This document shows positions 9,766-19,583 of a stretch of 64,000 bases of DNA, one piece after another (positions within the stretch are counted from its first letter, which is position 1; every line of letters begins with the position of its first letter). The position numbers and the translations under genes were made by a program. This DNA comes from Chitinophaga varians (GTDB lineage: Bacteria > Bacteroidota > Bacteroidia > Chitinophagales > Chitinophagaceae). The DNA lies in contig NZ_JABAIA010000001.1 of NCBI RefSeq assembly GCF_012641275.1, positions 1,364,001 to 1,428,000 of the forward strand, given 5' to 3'. Under the pieces are notes generated by a model. It made no database searches. It was given only the letters and a program-made list of their open reading frames with translations, and was not told where the DNA came from.

Positions 9766-9810
9766 ATTTAAATATATTTACATTATTAAAGCTGAAAAAC
9801 CTGAAAACCT

Positions 9811-10230
9811 ATGTTTAATAACAAATCAAACTCTAAGGGTGATAGCAAGAACCTGTTACCCACGTCGACTATTAACATTATAGGCAGCGGCACTTCTATC
9901 CAGGGCGATATCGTATGTGAAGGAGATATCCGGATAGACGGCCAGGTAAACGGGCTGGTGTCCACCAAAGCTAAAATCGTGGTAGGTCCGGAAGGCGACA
10001 TTACCGGCGACCTGGTATGTCAGAGCGCAGACATCCTCGGTAAAGTGACCGGTATCATCAAAGTGGAAGAGCTGTTGTTCCTGAAAGGGAATGCACTCGT
10101 AAAGGGAGATGTGTATACTGCTCATTTCGAAATGGAGCCTACTGCCAAGTTCAACGGCCGTTGCTACATGGACGACCAGCAGCCAGAAACGCAGAAACAT
10201 GGAAAATCCGTCCTCCAGGAAGCCGAATAA
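9811..10230 (+). CDS. Bactofilin (polymer-forming cytoskeletal protein)
   Basis: 139 residues with the bactofilin beta-helix core: INIIGSGTSIQGDIVCEGDIR, VDG-like IDGQVNG, KIVVGPEGDITGDLVC, then ADILGKVTG and LFLKGNALVKGDVY. Bactofilins self-assemble into filaments at the inner membrane and recruit peptidoglycan-modifying enzymes. The short anchor upstream (9249-9653) and AtpZ downstream form the conserved neighbourhood in Bacteroidota. Its last 32 bp overlap the AtpZ coding region in another frame, so translation is probably coupled. Confidence 0.9.
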   Translation: MFNNKSNSKGDSKNLLPTSTINIIGSGTSIQGDIVCEGDIRIDGQVNGLVSTKAKIVVGPEGDITGDLVCQSADILGKVTGIIKVEELLFLKGNALVKGDVYTAHFEMEPTAKFNGRCYMDDQQPETQKHGKSVLQEAE

Positions 10231-10420
10231 ACGTAATAATCCGGTCATGCGCTATGCCGGACTGGCGTTTCAAATGATGACCACATTAGGGTTGGGAGTG
10301 TTTGCGGGGTACAAGCTGGACCAGAAAATGGGCTGGCGGTTCCCCCTGTTCCTGATCATTTTTTCTTTATTGGCTTTAGCCATACTTTTGTGGCAAATTA
10401 TAAAAGACACCCGTCGGTAA
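10199..10420 (+). CDS. AtpZ/AtpI family ATP synthase accessory protein
   Basis: 73 residues with two transmembrane helices (YAGLAFQMMTTLGLGVFAGY and FPLFLIIFSLLALAILLWQI). The motif G-x-x-x-G in the first helix and KLDQKMGW between the helices is typical of AtpZ. Such proteins act with AtpI in Mg/Ca handling or assembly of the ATP synthase c-ring. The start is ATG at 10199, inside the end of the bactofilin gene; an earlier in-frame ATG at 10109 would add a stretch with no family resemblance. The stop overlaps the start of the next gene (TAATG). Confidence 0.85.
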   Translation: MENPSSRKPNKRNNPVMRYAGLAFQMMTTLGLGVFAGYKLDQKMGWRFPLFLIIFSLLALAILLWQIIKDTRR

Positions 10421-10806
10421 TGAGCGATAGATTTTTAATCAGATTATTTTCGATTTTTGGCGTTCTAAACGGCCTGATGATATTTTTCAAGCCCAGATTG
10501 CTGGAAACCGGCATACACTTTTATGTGCTGCTGGCCGGCAATCTGGCTATGGCACTTATCACACTGGCCTCCTACCTGATGAGCCGCAAAGGGCTCGCCT
10601 CTGCCAACCACAATGCCTTCATCCGCGCTGTATACGGTTCCACACTCAGCAAACTGATGCTGTGCGTAATTGGTATTGCCATTTATGTGCTCGTTTACCG
10701 GCCCGACGTCAGTAAAGTGACCATCTTTTTGCTGTTGTCCCTGTACCTGTTGTACACCGTATTTGAAACATGGAGCCTCTTCCGGCTTACCAGGCTTAAA
10801 AAGTAA
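10420..10806 (+). CDS. Four-helix membrane protein of the AtpZ cluster
   Basis: 128 residues with four predicted transmembrane helices: FLIRLFSIFGVLNGLMIFF, FYVLLAGNLAMALITLASYL, LMLCVIGIAIYVLVY and VTIFLLLSLYLLYTVFETW. The start ATG at 10420 shares its A with the AtpZ stop, so the pair is translationally coupled. In many Bacteroidota a protein of this shape stands between AtpZ and atpB and may be the AtpI counterpart. Here atpB does not follow. The function is inferred from position and topology only. Confidence 0.7.
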   Translation: MSDRFLIRLFSIFGVLNGLMIFFKPRLLETGIHFYVLLAGNLAMALITLASYLMSRKGLASANHNAFIRAVYGSTLSKLMLCVIGIAIYVLVYRPDVSKVTIFLLLSLYLLYTVFETWSLFRLTRLKK

Positions 10807-11433
10807 TTGGCTGTGAAAAAAGAGGCGCCCCTGCATGCATTAGCGTCCTATTTGCCCGAAGGCACCTTTGACCAGGTGATGGAGTTTTTACAGGTATATA
10901 AAGTCCATCTCACCATCACCCGGGAAAGGCAAAGCATACTGGGTGACTACCGTCACCCCGATGGAAATGGAAAAGGACACCGGATCAGCATCAACGGATC
11001 GCTGAACAGGTATTCTTTTCTTATTACCTTACTGCATGAAATCGCTCACCTTACCACCTTTAACAAATACGCCAACCGGGTACCGGCACATGGCAAGGAA
11101 TGGAAACAGGAATTTTCTGACATTCTCCGCGGCTTTGTAGGCAAAGGATACCTGCCACATGACGTGGAACAGGCCGTACGCCAGAGCATGACCAACCCCG
11201 CGGCCAGCAGCTGCGCCGACGAAAACCTGATGCGTGTGCTCCGTAATTACGACGACCGCAAAGACACGCACTTCCTTGTAGAACAGCTCCCCCTGCATCA
11301 ACTCTTCAAAACCAAAGACGGCCGCATCTTCCGCAAAGGAGAAAGAATAAGAAAACGCTACCGCTGTGAAGAGGTAGCGTCTAAACGTATTTATCTGTTC
11401 AGTCCTGTCTACGAAGTAGAAGTGCTGAACTAG
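10807..11433 (+). CDS. SprT-like zinc metallopeptidase-type protein
   Basis: 208 residues. The zinc motif H77-E-I-A-H81 in TLLHEIAHLTTF, with a further His in VPAHGKEWKQEF, defines a SprT-like domain of the class related to SprT/Spartan proteases. The C-terminal third (DGRIFRKGERIRKRYRCEE) is a basic beta-rich part without a clear zinc ribbon. Two near-cognate starts exist in frame, TTG at 10807 directly after the previous stop and GTG at 10813; either gives tight coupling to the membrane protein upstream. Substrate unknown. Confidence 0.8.
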   Translation: MAVKKEAPLHALASYLPEGTFDQVMEFLQVYKVHLTITRERQSILGDYRHPDGNGKGHRISINGSLNRYSFLITLLHEIAHLTTFNKYANRVPAHGKEWKQEFSDILRGFVGKGYLPHDVEQAVRQSMTNPAASSCADENLMRVLRNYDDRKDTHFLVEQLPLHQLFKTKDGRIFRKGERIRKRYRCEEVASKRIYLFSPVYEVEVLN

Positions 11434-11436
11434 TCC

Positions 11437-12366
11437 TTATTTTTCTCCCACATAATGTAATTCCGGGAAAGCCATGGCTTTATTGATCAGCTGAATCCCC
11501 AGCTGCAGAATACCCGCTTCGGACGCTGCCTGCAATTTAGGCGCGTCGTCTGTGGGCTTGTGGTAATCATCATGCCCGCCAGTGTGGAAAAACAATACCG
11601 GCACTTTACTGATATAGAAGTTATGATGATCGGACGCACCCTTGCCGGCTGCATCAGTGAAGTATTTTATGCCGGGTTGCTGCACATCTTTAAACACTTC
11701 CGGCCATTCCTGTGCGCTGCCATAGCCACCAATACCGATGCCTCTTTCCGGATTGTAGCGGCCTATCATGTCCATATTCAGCATAAAATGTACTTTGTCC
11801 AGCGGCATCAGCGGATGTGCAGTATAATATTTCGACCCCTGCAGTCCCAGCTCCTCACCCCCGAAAGCGATGAACAGGAAATTAAATGGCTCTTTACCAG
11901 CGTTTTTCACATAATGACGGGCCAGTTCCAACAATCCGGCCACACCGGACGCATTGTCATCGGCGCCATTGTGTATCTGGCCTATCGGATATTTGCCATC
12001 GAAAAGACCGGCGGTGCCCAGATGGTCATAGTGCGCGCCGATGATAATCGTACGGGCGGCACCGTTATCGAGGAAAGCCGCTACGTTACGGCTCGGGATA
12101 TTTTTGTGCGCGTTGCGGTCAAAGGTAAAATCCTGGAAATAGCTGCCGCCGTTGGCGGGCTTCAGTCTCAGTTTCTTAAACTGCCGGGCTACATAACGGC
12201 TGGCGGTACGGCTTCCTTTTTCGGCAGTACCTCTGCCCTTCAGTTTGTCGGAAGCGAGATAATTCACGGTTTCCTGTATGCGGCGGGCATCAGGGATGGT
12301 GTCCTGTGCATAGGCGGCAGACATTCCTCCTGCCAGCAGCATCATCAATAACAAGCTTTTCTTCAT
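11437..12366 (-). CDS. M28 family exported aminopeptidase
   Basis: 309 residues with a signal peptide (LLLMMLLAGGMSAAYA). Metal ligands of the M28 family are visible: the IIGAHYDHLG motif, HNGADDNASGVAGLLELA, and AFGGEELGLQGSKYY with the catalytic Glu. Further ligand regions are NMDMIGRYN and FFHTGGHDDYHKPTDD. The expected activity is removal of N-terminal residues from peptides in the periplasm or at the cell surface. It converges on the SprT-like gene with 3 bp between stops and stands upstream of nothing obvious; specificity cannot be read from the sequence. Confidence 0.9.
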   Translation of the reverse strand: MKKSLLLMMLLAGGMSAAYAQDTIPDARRIQETVNYLASDKLKGRGTAEKGSRTASRYVARQFKKLRLKPANGGSYFQDFTFDRNAHKNIPSRNVAAFLDNGAARTIIIGAHYDHLGTAGLFDGKYPIGQIHNGADDNASGVAGLLELARHYVKNAGKEPFNFLFIAFGGEELGLQGSKYYTAHPLMPLDKVHFMLNMDMIGRYNPERGIGIGGYGSAQEWPEVFKDVQQPGIKYFTDAAGKGASDHHNFYISKVPVLFFHTGGHDDYHKPTDDAPKLQAASEAGILQLGIQLINKAMAFPELHYVGEK

Positions 12367-12380
12367 ATGACTATCGGTTG

Positions 12381-12413
12381 AAAAAAGCCCCCAGCGGAGG
12401 GCTGGGGGCTTTA
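12381..12413 (-). terminator. Intrinsic terminator after yidC
   Basis: The ten-base stem AGCCCCCAGC/GCTGGGGGCT (12386-12410) is followed on the minus strand by a run of six T. It lies just past the yidC stop, before the M28 gene start. Confidence 0.9.
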
Positions 12414-12440
12414 CTATTTATTTGGATAATTATCTGCTGC

Positions 12441-14285
12441 TTATTTTTTACGCTGTTGCATGTCCTGCTGGCGGCGCTGAACTTCTTCCAGCTTTTCCTG
12501 CCATTTGGATTTGGAAACAGGCTTTTTCTTGTTCTCCTGGATCTGTGCGTGGATCTTGTCGTGGTTGATGACAAAAGTCTGGAGCACCCATTGCAGCAGG
12601 ATGCTGATCACGTTGGACAGGAAGTAGTAGAAAGTAAGCGCGGCAGCCAGGCGGTTGAAGATACCCAACAGCATGATAGGCATGATGTAAGGCATGTACT
12701 TCATCACCGGATTGCTCTGATCAGTCATACCACGGTTGTAGAAGGCCAGGACCAGGCTCGTGATGGTCATCAGGATGGTGAACAGGCTCACGTGGTTGCC
12801 ATAGAAAGGCACGTTGAACGGCAGGTTCAGGATAGAGTCGTAAGTAGACAAGTCTTTTGCCCACAGGAAGCTTTCCTGGCGCAGCTCAATGGAAGACGGG
12901 AAGAAGCTGTACATGGCCACCAGGATCGGCAGCTGCAGCAGGGCTGGTAAACAGCCGCCCAGCGGGTTCACACCGGCGCTCTTGAACAGTTTCATCTGGT
13001 CCATACCGAAAGCCTGCTGGTCATCGCCGTGTTTGGCGCGCAGCTCATCGATTTCCGGTTTCAGCACTTTCATCTTGGCCTGAGACACATAGCTCTGGTA
13101 AGTGAAAGGCGCAATCAGCAAACGAATGAAGATAGTGAGCAGGATGATGATCACACCATAGTTACCGATAAATCCGCTGAGGAAGTTAAACACCGGGATG
13201 ATGATCCATTTGTTCACATATTTTACGAAGGCGAAGATACCGGAGCCCAGCGGAATGATTTTTTCCAGGCCCAGATCGAAAGACTTCAGTGTTTTGTAGT
13301 GGTTAGGGCCATAGTAGATATCAATCGGGAAAGAGAAATCATTGGCGCGGTTGTAAGGGATCGTGAGGGAGGTGAAGGCCTGTCCCACGATATTGCCGCT
13401 CTGTGGCACTTTGGTGTTCACGTCTGCCGCGTCGAAGCTGCCGCTTTTAGCGATCAGGGTGGTATTGAAGAACTGTTGCTTTACGCTGATCCATTTCAGT
13501 TTGTTGTCCAGTTTTTCGTGGCTGGTACGTTGCAGCGTGAAATAGTCATGTTTATCGTTGGCAAACATGTAGTGCACCTGGTTGTTGAGGCGCTCGTTCT
13601 CCATGTCATGCTCCTGTTTGTCGTTCTGGCTGTTCCATTGCAGGGTCAGGTAGTTCTGATTGCCTGGCAGGATGTTCTGGAAACCAACAGCATGCACATT
13701 ATAATTAACGATGTAGCTGCCAGGTTTAATACCGTACACAAATTCCAGGTATACCGCAGGATTGGAAGTATTCAGGCGATAGCTGATGGACTGTCCGCCG
13801 TCTGCCAGTTTCTGTACAGGGCCGGCAGTGAAAAACAGGTCAGCGCTGTTCAGCACTTTAGTGGCGCTGGCAGGTACTTCTACAGAGAGACGGTTAAAAG
13901 ATCCCTGTGCCAGCATTAATGGACCGCCTTCAGAAGTCTTGAATTTTTTCAGCTGAACACTGATTGGCTGACCACCTTTATTAGAGAAGGTAACTTTAAC
14001 ATCATCGTTTTCCATCACTGTTGTCTGCACCGGTGCTACCGCAGCGGTGGCAAAAAGACCAAATTCGCCGGCCAGTTGAGCCTGGTGGGCTGAATCCAGT
14101 GTTCCTCCGTTAGCAGTGGCCATCAGTGAATCGGCAACAGGCGCTTTAGGCTTGTTCAGATTTGCAATGGAATCCTGCCGGGCTTTCTCCCTGGCGATGG
14201 TTCCCTGTTGTTTCTGGTTATAGAAAATATATCCTACCAGTAAAACACCTAACAGTAAAAACCCAATAACCGAATTTCTATCCAT
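12441..14285 (-). CDS. yidC: Membrane protein insertase YidC
   Basis: Inserts and folds inner-membrane proteins alone or with SecYEG. 614 residues from the ATG at 14285 (MDRNSVIGFLLLGVLLVGYIF), an N-terminal anchor typical of Bacteroidota YidC. A large periplasmic beta-rich domain runs from about 60 to 350. The conserved insertase core follows, with the segments GVIIILLTIFIRLLIAPFTY, MKVLKPEIDELRAKHGDD, GVNPLGGCLPALLQLPILVA and a basic C-terminal tail (WQEKLEEVQRRQQDMQQRKK) that would contact the ribosome. An ATG 9 bp upstream is also possible. A TACCTTTG box lies upstream at 14311-14318. Confidence 0.96.
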   Translation of the reverse strand: MDRNSVIGFLLLGVLLVGYIFYNQKQQGTIAREKARQDSIANLNKPKAPVADSLMATANGGTLDSAHQAQLAGEFGLFATAAVAPVQTTVMENDDVKVTFSNKGGQPISVQLKKFKTSEGGPLMLAQGSFNRLSVEVPASATKVLNSADLFFTAGPVQKLADGGQSISYRLNTSNPAVYLEFVYGIKPGSYIVNYNVHAVGFQNILPGNQNYLTLQWNSQNDKQEHDMENERLNNQVHYMFANDKHDYFTLQRTSHEKLDNKLKWISVKQQFFNTTLIAKSGSFDAADVNTKVPQSGNIVGQAFTSLTIPYNRANDFSFPIDIYYGPNHYKTLKSFDLGLEKIIPLGSGIFAFVKYVNKWIIIPVFNFLSGFIGNYGVIIILLTIFIRLLIAPFTYQSYVSQAKMKVLKPEIDELRAKHGDDQQAFGMDQMKLFKSAGVNPLGGCLPALLQLPILVAMYSFFPSSIELRQESFLWAKDLSTYDSILNLPFNVPFYGNHVSLFTILMTITSLVLAFYNRGMTDQSNPVMKYMPYIMPIMLLGIFNRLAAALTFYYFLSNVISILLQWVLQTFVINHDKIHAQIQENKKKPVSKSKWQEKLEEVQRRQQDMQQRKK

Positions 14286-14310
14286 GAAATGCAATTAAAA
14301 ATTTAGGCAG

Positions 14311-14318
14311 CAAAGGTA
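14311..14318 (-). promoter_or_regulatory. Bacteroidota -7 box upstream of yidC
   Basis: TACCTTTG on the minus strand, 26 bp before the yidC start, matches TAnnTTTG. I see no TTTG at 19 bp upstream, so only the -7 element is supported. Confidence 0.5.
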
Positions 14319-14437
14319 AGCAGGATTTATCATTTGAGCACCCCTTTTTAGGTGAAAGGCCTGTTAAACAGGTGAAACCCATGTTGGGCCCGGCTAAAAT
14401 ATCGGCCACTCCTGATTTTCCGATTATTTATATATTT

Positions 14438-14480
14438 AAAATGCAGCGAATATGGCTGCCTGGCCTATCCGCTGCATTTT
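14438..14480 (-). terminator. Stem-loop downstream of pyrG
   Basis: An 11-base perfect inverted repeat, AAAATGCAGCG (14438-14448) against CGCTGCATTTT (14470-14480), with a 21-base loop, lies 36 bp past the pyrG stop. The T tract is short, so it may be a weak terminator or a 3'-end stabiliser. Confidence 0.55.
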
Positions 14481-14516
14481 AAATTTTATACATTATACAA
14501 TTATTATATCTGAAGA

Positions 14517-16181
<1,665 letters not shown>

Positions 16182-16475
16182 TCAGCTAAAAATACTTGAC
16201 CTAAATGGGGGAAGTGCCAGATTGCGTTTGGTGTTATACCTGTCAAGTAAACTACTTCCGGAGGTCATGCAAAGTTACACAAATTTGCTTCGCTCCCAAG
16301 TTTTTTACGCAGTGGCTTTATTTGTTTGTTAATTTTTGCGGGTTTCTCTTCAGCTCTTATCATTGAACCACAGTGGGTTTTAAAGAATTTTCAAGTGAGC
16401 GAAATTATTTGTTAAAAACCTGCATTGACACCTGCTGTTATTACAGAGACTTTCGTTCCTAACAAATAGAAACTG

Positions 16476-16483
16476 TAAATTTG
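16476..16483 (+). promoter_or_regulatory. Bacteroidota -7 box upstream of the thioesterase
   Basis: TAAATTTG matches TAnnTTTG and lies 24 bp before the ATG at 16508. The rest of the 338-bp region between pyrG and this gene shows no other clear site to my eye, apart from T-rich stretches. Confidence 0.5.
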
Positions 16484-16507
16484 CGTCCGAAATACATAAA
16501 TAAAAAG

Positions 16508-17029
16508 ATGACTTTAACGCCTAAGAGAGCGCAGGACTCGCTCATACAGATGACGGAACTCGTTCTGCCCAACGATACCAATACTTTCGGCAACCTCATG
16601 GGAGGCCGCCTGATGTACTGGATGGACATTGCTGCCGCACTGGCCTGTATGAAACACTGCAGCGCCCCTGTGGTCACCGCCTCCGTAGATAATATTTCTT
16701 TCGAGAACCCCATTAAACTGGGCAATGTGGTACATATAGAAGCCAAAGTAAGCCGCGCCTTCAATACTTCCATGGAAGTACACATGCGCGTGTGGGGAGA
16801 AGACCCGGTACAACAATACCGCTACAAATCCAATGAAGCTTTTATGACATTTGTGGCCCTTGACCCTAACGGTAACTCCCGCCCCGTTCCCGGCATTATC
16901 ACCGACACGGAAGAGGAAAAAAGATTATATGACGGCGCCCTCCGCCGCCGCCAGCTACGCCTTATCCTGGGCGGTAAAATGAAACCGGAGGATGCAGACG
17001 AACTGAAAGCGCTGTTCTTCGATAAATAA
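16508..17029 (+). CDS. Acyl-CoA thioesterase, hotdog fold (YciA/BACH type)
   Basis: 173 residues from the ATG at 16508. The hotdog core shows NDTNTFGNLMGGRLMYWMDIAA, in which the N-x-x-G-x-x-x-G-G motif carries the active-site Asp region, then VTASVDNISFENPIKLGNVV and EAKVSRAFNTSMEVHMRVWGED. Such enzymes release free acid and CoA from acyl-CoA in the cytoplasm. The chain-length preference cannot be told. An in-frame TTG at 16481 overlaps the promoter box and is unlikely to be used. A REP-like palindrome follows directly at 17036. Confidence 0.88.
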   Translation: MTLTPKRAQDSLIQMTELVLPNDTNTFGNLMGGRLMYWMDIAAALACMKHCSAPVVTASVDNISFENPIKLGNVVHIEAKVSRAFNTSMEVHMRVWGEDPVQQYRYKSNEAFMTFVALDPNGNSRPVPGIITDTEEEKRLYDGALRRRQLRLILGGKMKPEDADELKALFFDK

Positions 17030-17035
17030 TTTCAT

Positions 17036-17060
17036 CCCAGGGCTTAAGCCCTGGGCTACA
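17036..17060. repeat. REP-like palindrome, copy 1
   Basis: A perfect 20-bp palindrome CCCAGGGCTTAAGCCCTGGG (17036-17055) is followed by CTACA, 6 bp after the thioesterase stop. A diverged copy with the same flanking GGGCTAC lies at 62274-62298. The form (palindrome plus a short conserved tail, at gene 3' ends) resembles REP sequences mobilised by RAYT transposases, but no such transposase is in this window. Confidence 0.65.
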
Positions 17061-17141
17061 TTTATTGTTCGAGGCGTGTACTGTTGATTTAATATGTTAT
17101 TTTCTGCCGTCTTTGCTGTCTTTAATATATAACTGTCATTT

Positions 17142-17792
17142 TCAGAAGCCGGTCTCTTTATAAAACTGCTCCAGGAACATTTCCATAAACTGATGCCGCT
17201 CCGCCGCCATGGCTTTGCCCGTATGGGTGTTCATCCGGTCTTTCAGCAACAACAGTTTTTCGTAGAAGTGATTAATGGTAGGCGCTGTGTTGGTTTTATA
17301 TTCCTCTCTCGTCATCACCATATTAGGTTTCACTGTGGGGTCATAAATGGCGCGGTTCTTAAACCCGCCGTAGTTGAAGGCCCTGGCGATGCCCACGGCG
17401 CCAATGGCGTCCAGCCGGTCAGCATCCTGTACCACGCTTAGTTCCGGGGAACGGAAAGCATTGTCATTGTGACCGCCTTTGAATGAAATATACCGGATGA
17501 TGTTTTCCACATGAACGATGATCTCCTCGGACAATCCCTGCGCTACCATGAAGGCACGGGCGCGGGCGGGACCAATGGTCTCATCGCCGTTATGGAACTT
17601 GGAATCCGCAATATCATGCAACAACGCGCCCAGCTCCACTACCAGCATGTCGGCGGTTTCATGGGCGGCAATCTGCCGGGACAATTGCCATACCCTGTAA
17701 ATATGCCACCAGTCGTGGCCTCCTTCCGCTCCTTCCAGCGATGCCTTCACATAGGCTACGGTGGCATCAATGATTTCCTGATTATTTTGCAT
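17142..17792 (-). CDS. HD-domain phosphohydrolase
   Basis: 216 residues from the ATG at 17792. Metal-binding HD-domain residues are the His in GGHDWWHIYRVW near residue 32, the HD pair in ELGALLHDIADSKFH, a later His in the IIVHVENIIRY segment and Asp in VVQDADRLDAIGAVGIARA. This is the YedJ/PgpH-type small HD hydrolase family, mostly acting on nucleotide or phosphate esters; the substrate is not known. The gene is divergent from the DUF488 gene, with 53 bp between their starts. A longer start at 17828 is possible but is less likely. Confidence 0.85.
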   Translation of the reverse strand: MQNNQEIIDATVAYVKASLEGAEGGHDWWHIYRVWQLSRQIAAHETADMLVVELGALLHDIADSKFHNGDETIGPARARAFMVAQGLSEEIIVHVENIIRYISFKGGHNDNAFRSPELSVVQDADRLDAIGAVGIARAFNYGGFKNRAIYDPTVKPNMVMTREEYKTNTAPTINHFYEKLLLLKDRMNTHTGKAMAAERHQFMEMFLEQFYKETGF

Positions 17793-17845
17793 AACGGTAA
17801 AGATAATACGTAAAACTTTTCCCGCCATCCGGCCGTTATCAGGAT

Positions 17846-18187
17846 ATGATACAGGTTAAACGCGTATATGAAGATTTTTCCGAAAGCGACGGATACCGGA
17901 TCCTGGTAGACCGCCTGTGGCCGCGGGGACTGTCCAAAGATAAAGCCCATGTGGACGAGTGGTTGAAAGACATAGCGCCGAGCGAGGCCCTGCGGAAATG
18001 GTTTCATCATGAGGACGGGAAATTTGCAGAGTTCCGTACCCGTTATCTGGCAGAGCTGAAAGAGAAAAAGGATTTGCTGGAGGATATCCGGCAGCGGGCC
18101 AGACATCACCGGGTAACATTATTGTACGGGGCTAAAGATACGGTCCACAACCAGGCGCAGGTACTGCTGGAAGTGCTGAAGGGTTAA
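17846..18187 (+). CDS. DUF488 family protein
   Basis: 113 residues covering the whole DUF488/YeaO-like domain: IQVKRVYEDFSESDGYRILVDRLWPRG, then KDIAPSEALRKWFHH, FRTRYLAEL and VTLLYGAKDTVHNQAQVL. The conserved R-x-L-V-D-R-L-W-P-R-G stretch is the hallmark. The biochemical role of the family is not established. The stop codon abuts the stop of the siroheme gene on the opposite strand (18188), leaving no room for a terminator between them. Confidence 0.88.
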   Translation: MIQVKRVYEDFSESDGYRILVDRLWPRGLSKDKAHVDEWLKDIAPSEALRKWFHHEDGKFAEFRTRYLAELKEKKDLLEDIRQRARHHRVTLLYGAKDTVHNQAQVLLEVLKG

Positions 18188-18778
18188 TCAGGCGTTTTCG
18201 TTTTCCGGTTTCACAAGCACCTCCGTGATATTGTTCAGCTGTTTTACTTTGGCGGCGAAGTCGCCTTTCAGCTTGTCACGGATGATATGTAATTTATTTA
18301 ATACTTCATCAAGGGCATCGGGGATGGCCTCCTGCAATACCTGTTTGAGCCGTTTGGCCACGGTGGGCGATTTGCCGTTGGTGGAGATGGCAATCTTCAG
18401 GTTTCCTTTCTGCACAATAGATCCCAGGTAGAAGTCACACAGCTCCGGCGTATCTGCCACATTGATCAGTACTTTGGCGCCTTTCGCTTTTTCCCAGACG
18501 GTATAATTTAATGTTTTGTCATTTGTGGCGGCAATGACCAGATCTTTTCCCAGCAGGTCCCCGCAGGAGAAAGGTTTGCGGATAAGCTCCACATTGGGAT
18601 ACTGCCGGGCGATGTCTTGCAGTTCAGGCAGAAAGTCCAGCGATACGACGGTGATATTGCTTTCCGCGCAGTTTTGCAGGATGGCATTTGCTTTCTCCAG
18701 CCCAATATGGCCACCGCCTACCACGAGGACGTGGAGGCGGTTGAGCTTAAAAAAAACCGGAAATAACTGATTTTCCAT
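18188..18778 (-). CDS. Precorrin-2 dehydrogenase-type siroheme synthase (Met8/CysG N-terminal domain)
   Basis: 196 residues. The NAD-binding fold LNRLHVLVVGGGHIGLEKAN opens the protein, followed by ATNDKTLNYTVWEKAK, VLINVADTPELCDFYLGSIV and KIAISTNGKSPTVAKRLK, as in Met8p and the N-terminal half of CysG. It oxidises precorrin-2 to sirohydrochlorin and probably inserts iron, giving the siroheme needed by the sulfite reductase encoded upstream. It is the last gene of the operon: its ATG follows the cobA stop directly (18778/18779). Confidence 0.9.
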   Translation of the reverse strand: MENQLFPVFFKLNRLHVLVVGGGHIGLEKANAILQNCAESNITVVSLDFLPELQDIARQYPNVELIRKPFSCGDLLGKDLVIAATNDKTLNYTVWEKAKGAKVLINVADTPELCDFYLGSIVQKGNLKIAISTNGKSPTVAKRLKQVLQEAIPDALDEVLNKLHIIRDKLKGDFAAKVKQLNNITEVLVKPENENA

Positions 18779-19555
18779 TTATACAGCGATTTTGAGTTCT
18801 TCGGCTACTTTAGACTGCAGGGTGGCAAAATCTTCATGAAATCGTACTACCTCCCCTACCACTATGATAGCCGGATTGCATAACTGTTGCGCAGCTGCAA
18901 TTTCCTGCAGGTCGGCCACGCGGCCCATACCGATTTGCTGGTTGGGCAGTGTTCCGTTCTGGATAATAGCGGCGGGGGTATCGCCTCTGCCACTGTTGGC
19001 AAAGATGCCGGCAATTTCCGCCAGTTTGCTCATGCCCATGAGAATTACCACGGTGGTGTTGGCCTGGATAGCGTATTCCAGGTCGCGGGAGAGGTTACCA
19101 TTGCGGGTATTGCCGGTGATCACCCAGAAGCCTTCGCTGACATTGCGGGCGGTTACCGGGATTTTATTGACACCCGGGACAGAAATAGCACTGGAGATGC
19201 CCGGTACTACTTCTGCCGTGATGCCAAATTGTTGGGCAAATGCTATTTCCTCCTGACCGCGGCCAAACACGAAAGAGTCGCCGCCTTTGAGCCTTACCAC
19301 GCTGCCGTAGCTGAGCGCATATTTTACAATCATGCGGTTGATTTCATCCTGGGAATACACATGCATGCCAGCACGTTTTCCGACAAAGCGGCGGAGGCAA
19401 CCGGCAGGAGCGTAATCCAGCAGTTCGTTGCTGGAGAGGGCATCGTAGAGGATCACCTTCGCTTCCTGAATAGCTTTCATTCCTTTCACGGTAATCAGTT
19501 CCGGATCGCCGGGACCGGCGCCTACCAATGTGAGTTTCGGTTGTATCTGTTGCAT
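18779..19555 (-). CDS. cobA: Uroporphyrinogen-III C-methyltransferase
   Basis: 258 residues from the ATG at 19555. Uses two SAM to convert uroporphyrinogen III to precorrin-2. Family landmarks are KLTLVGAGPGDPELITVKG, ILYDALSSNELLDYAP, the RLKGGDSFVFGRGQEE loop, VVPGISSAISVPG and VVILMGMSKLAEI. The enzyme is separate from the dehydrogenase rather than fused as in enterobacterial CysG. An open reading frame runs upstream to 19732, but the extra 59 residues overlap the end of the sulfite reductase gene and show no domain. Confidence 0.93.
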   Translation of the reverse strand: MQQIQPKLTLVGAGPGDPELITVKGMKAIQEAKVILYDALSSNELLDYAPAGCLRRFVGKRAGMHVYSQDEINRMIVKYALSYGSVVRLKGGDSFVFGRGQEEIAFAQQFGITAEVVPGISSAISVPGVNKIPVTARNVSEGFWVITGNTRNGNLSRDLEYAIQANTTVVILMGMSKLAEIAGIFANSGRGDTPAAIIQNGTLPNQQIGMGRVADLQEIAAAQQLCNPAIIVVGEVVRFHEDFATLQSKVAEELKIAV

Positions 19556-19583
19556 GATGTGTAGTATTAAAAGATGATCAAAA

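Noticed and set aside
13029..13919. A 296-residue plus-strand frame inside yidC
   Set aside because: It is an antisense shadow of the well supported yidC gene and has no recognisable protein features.
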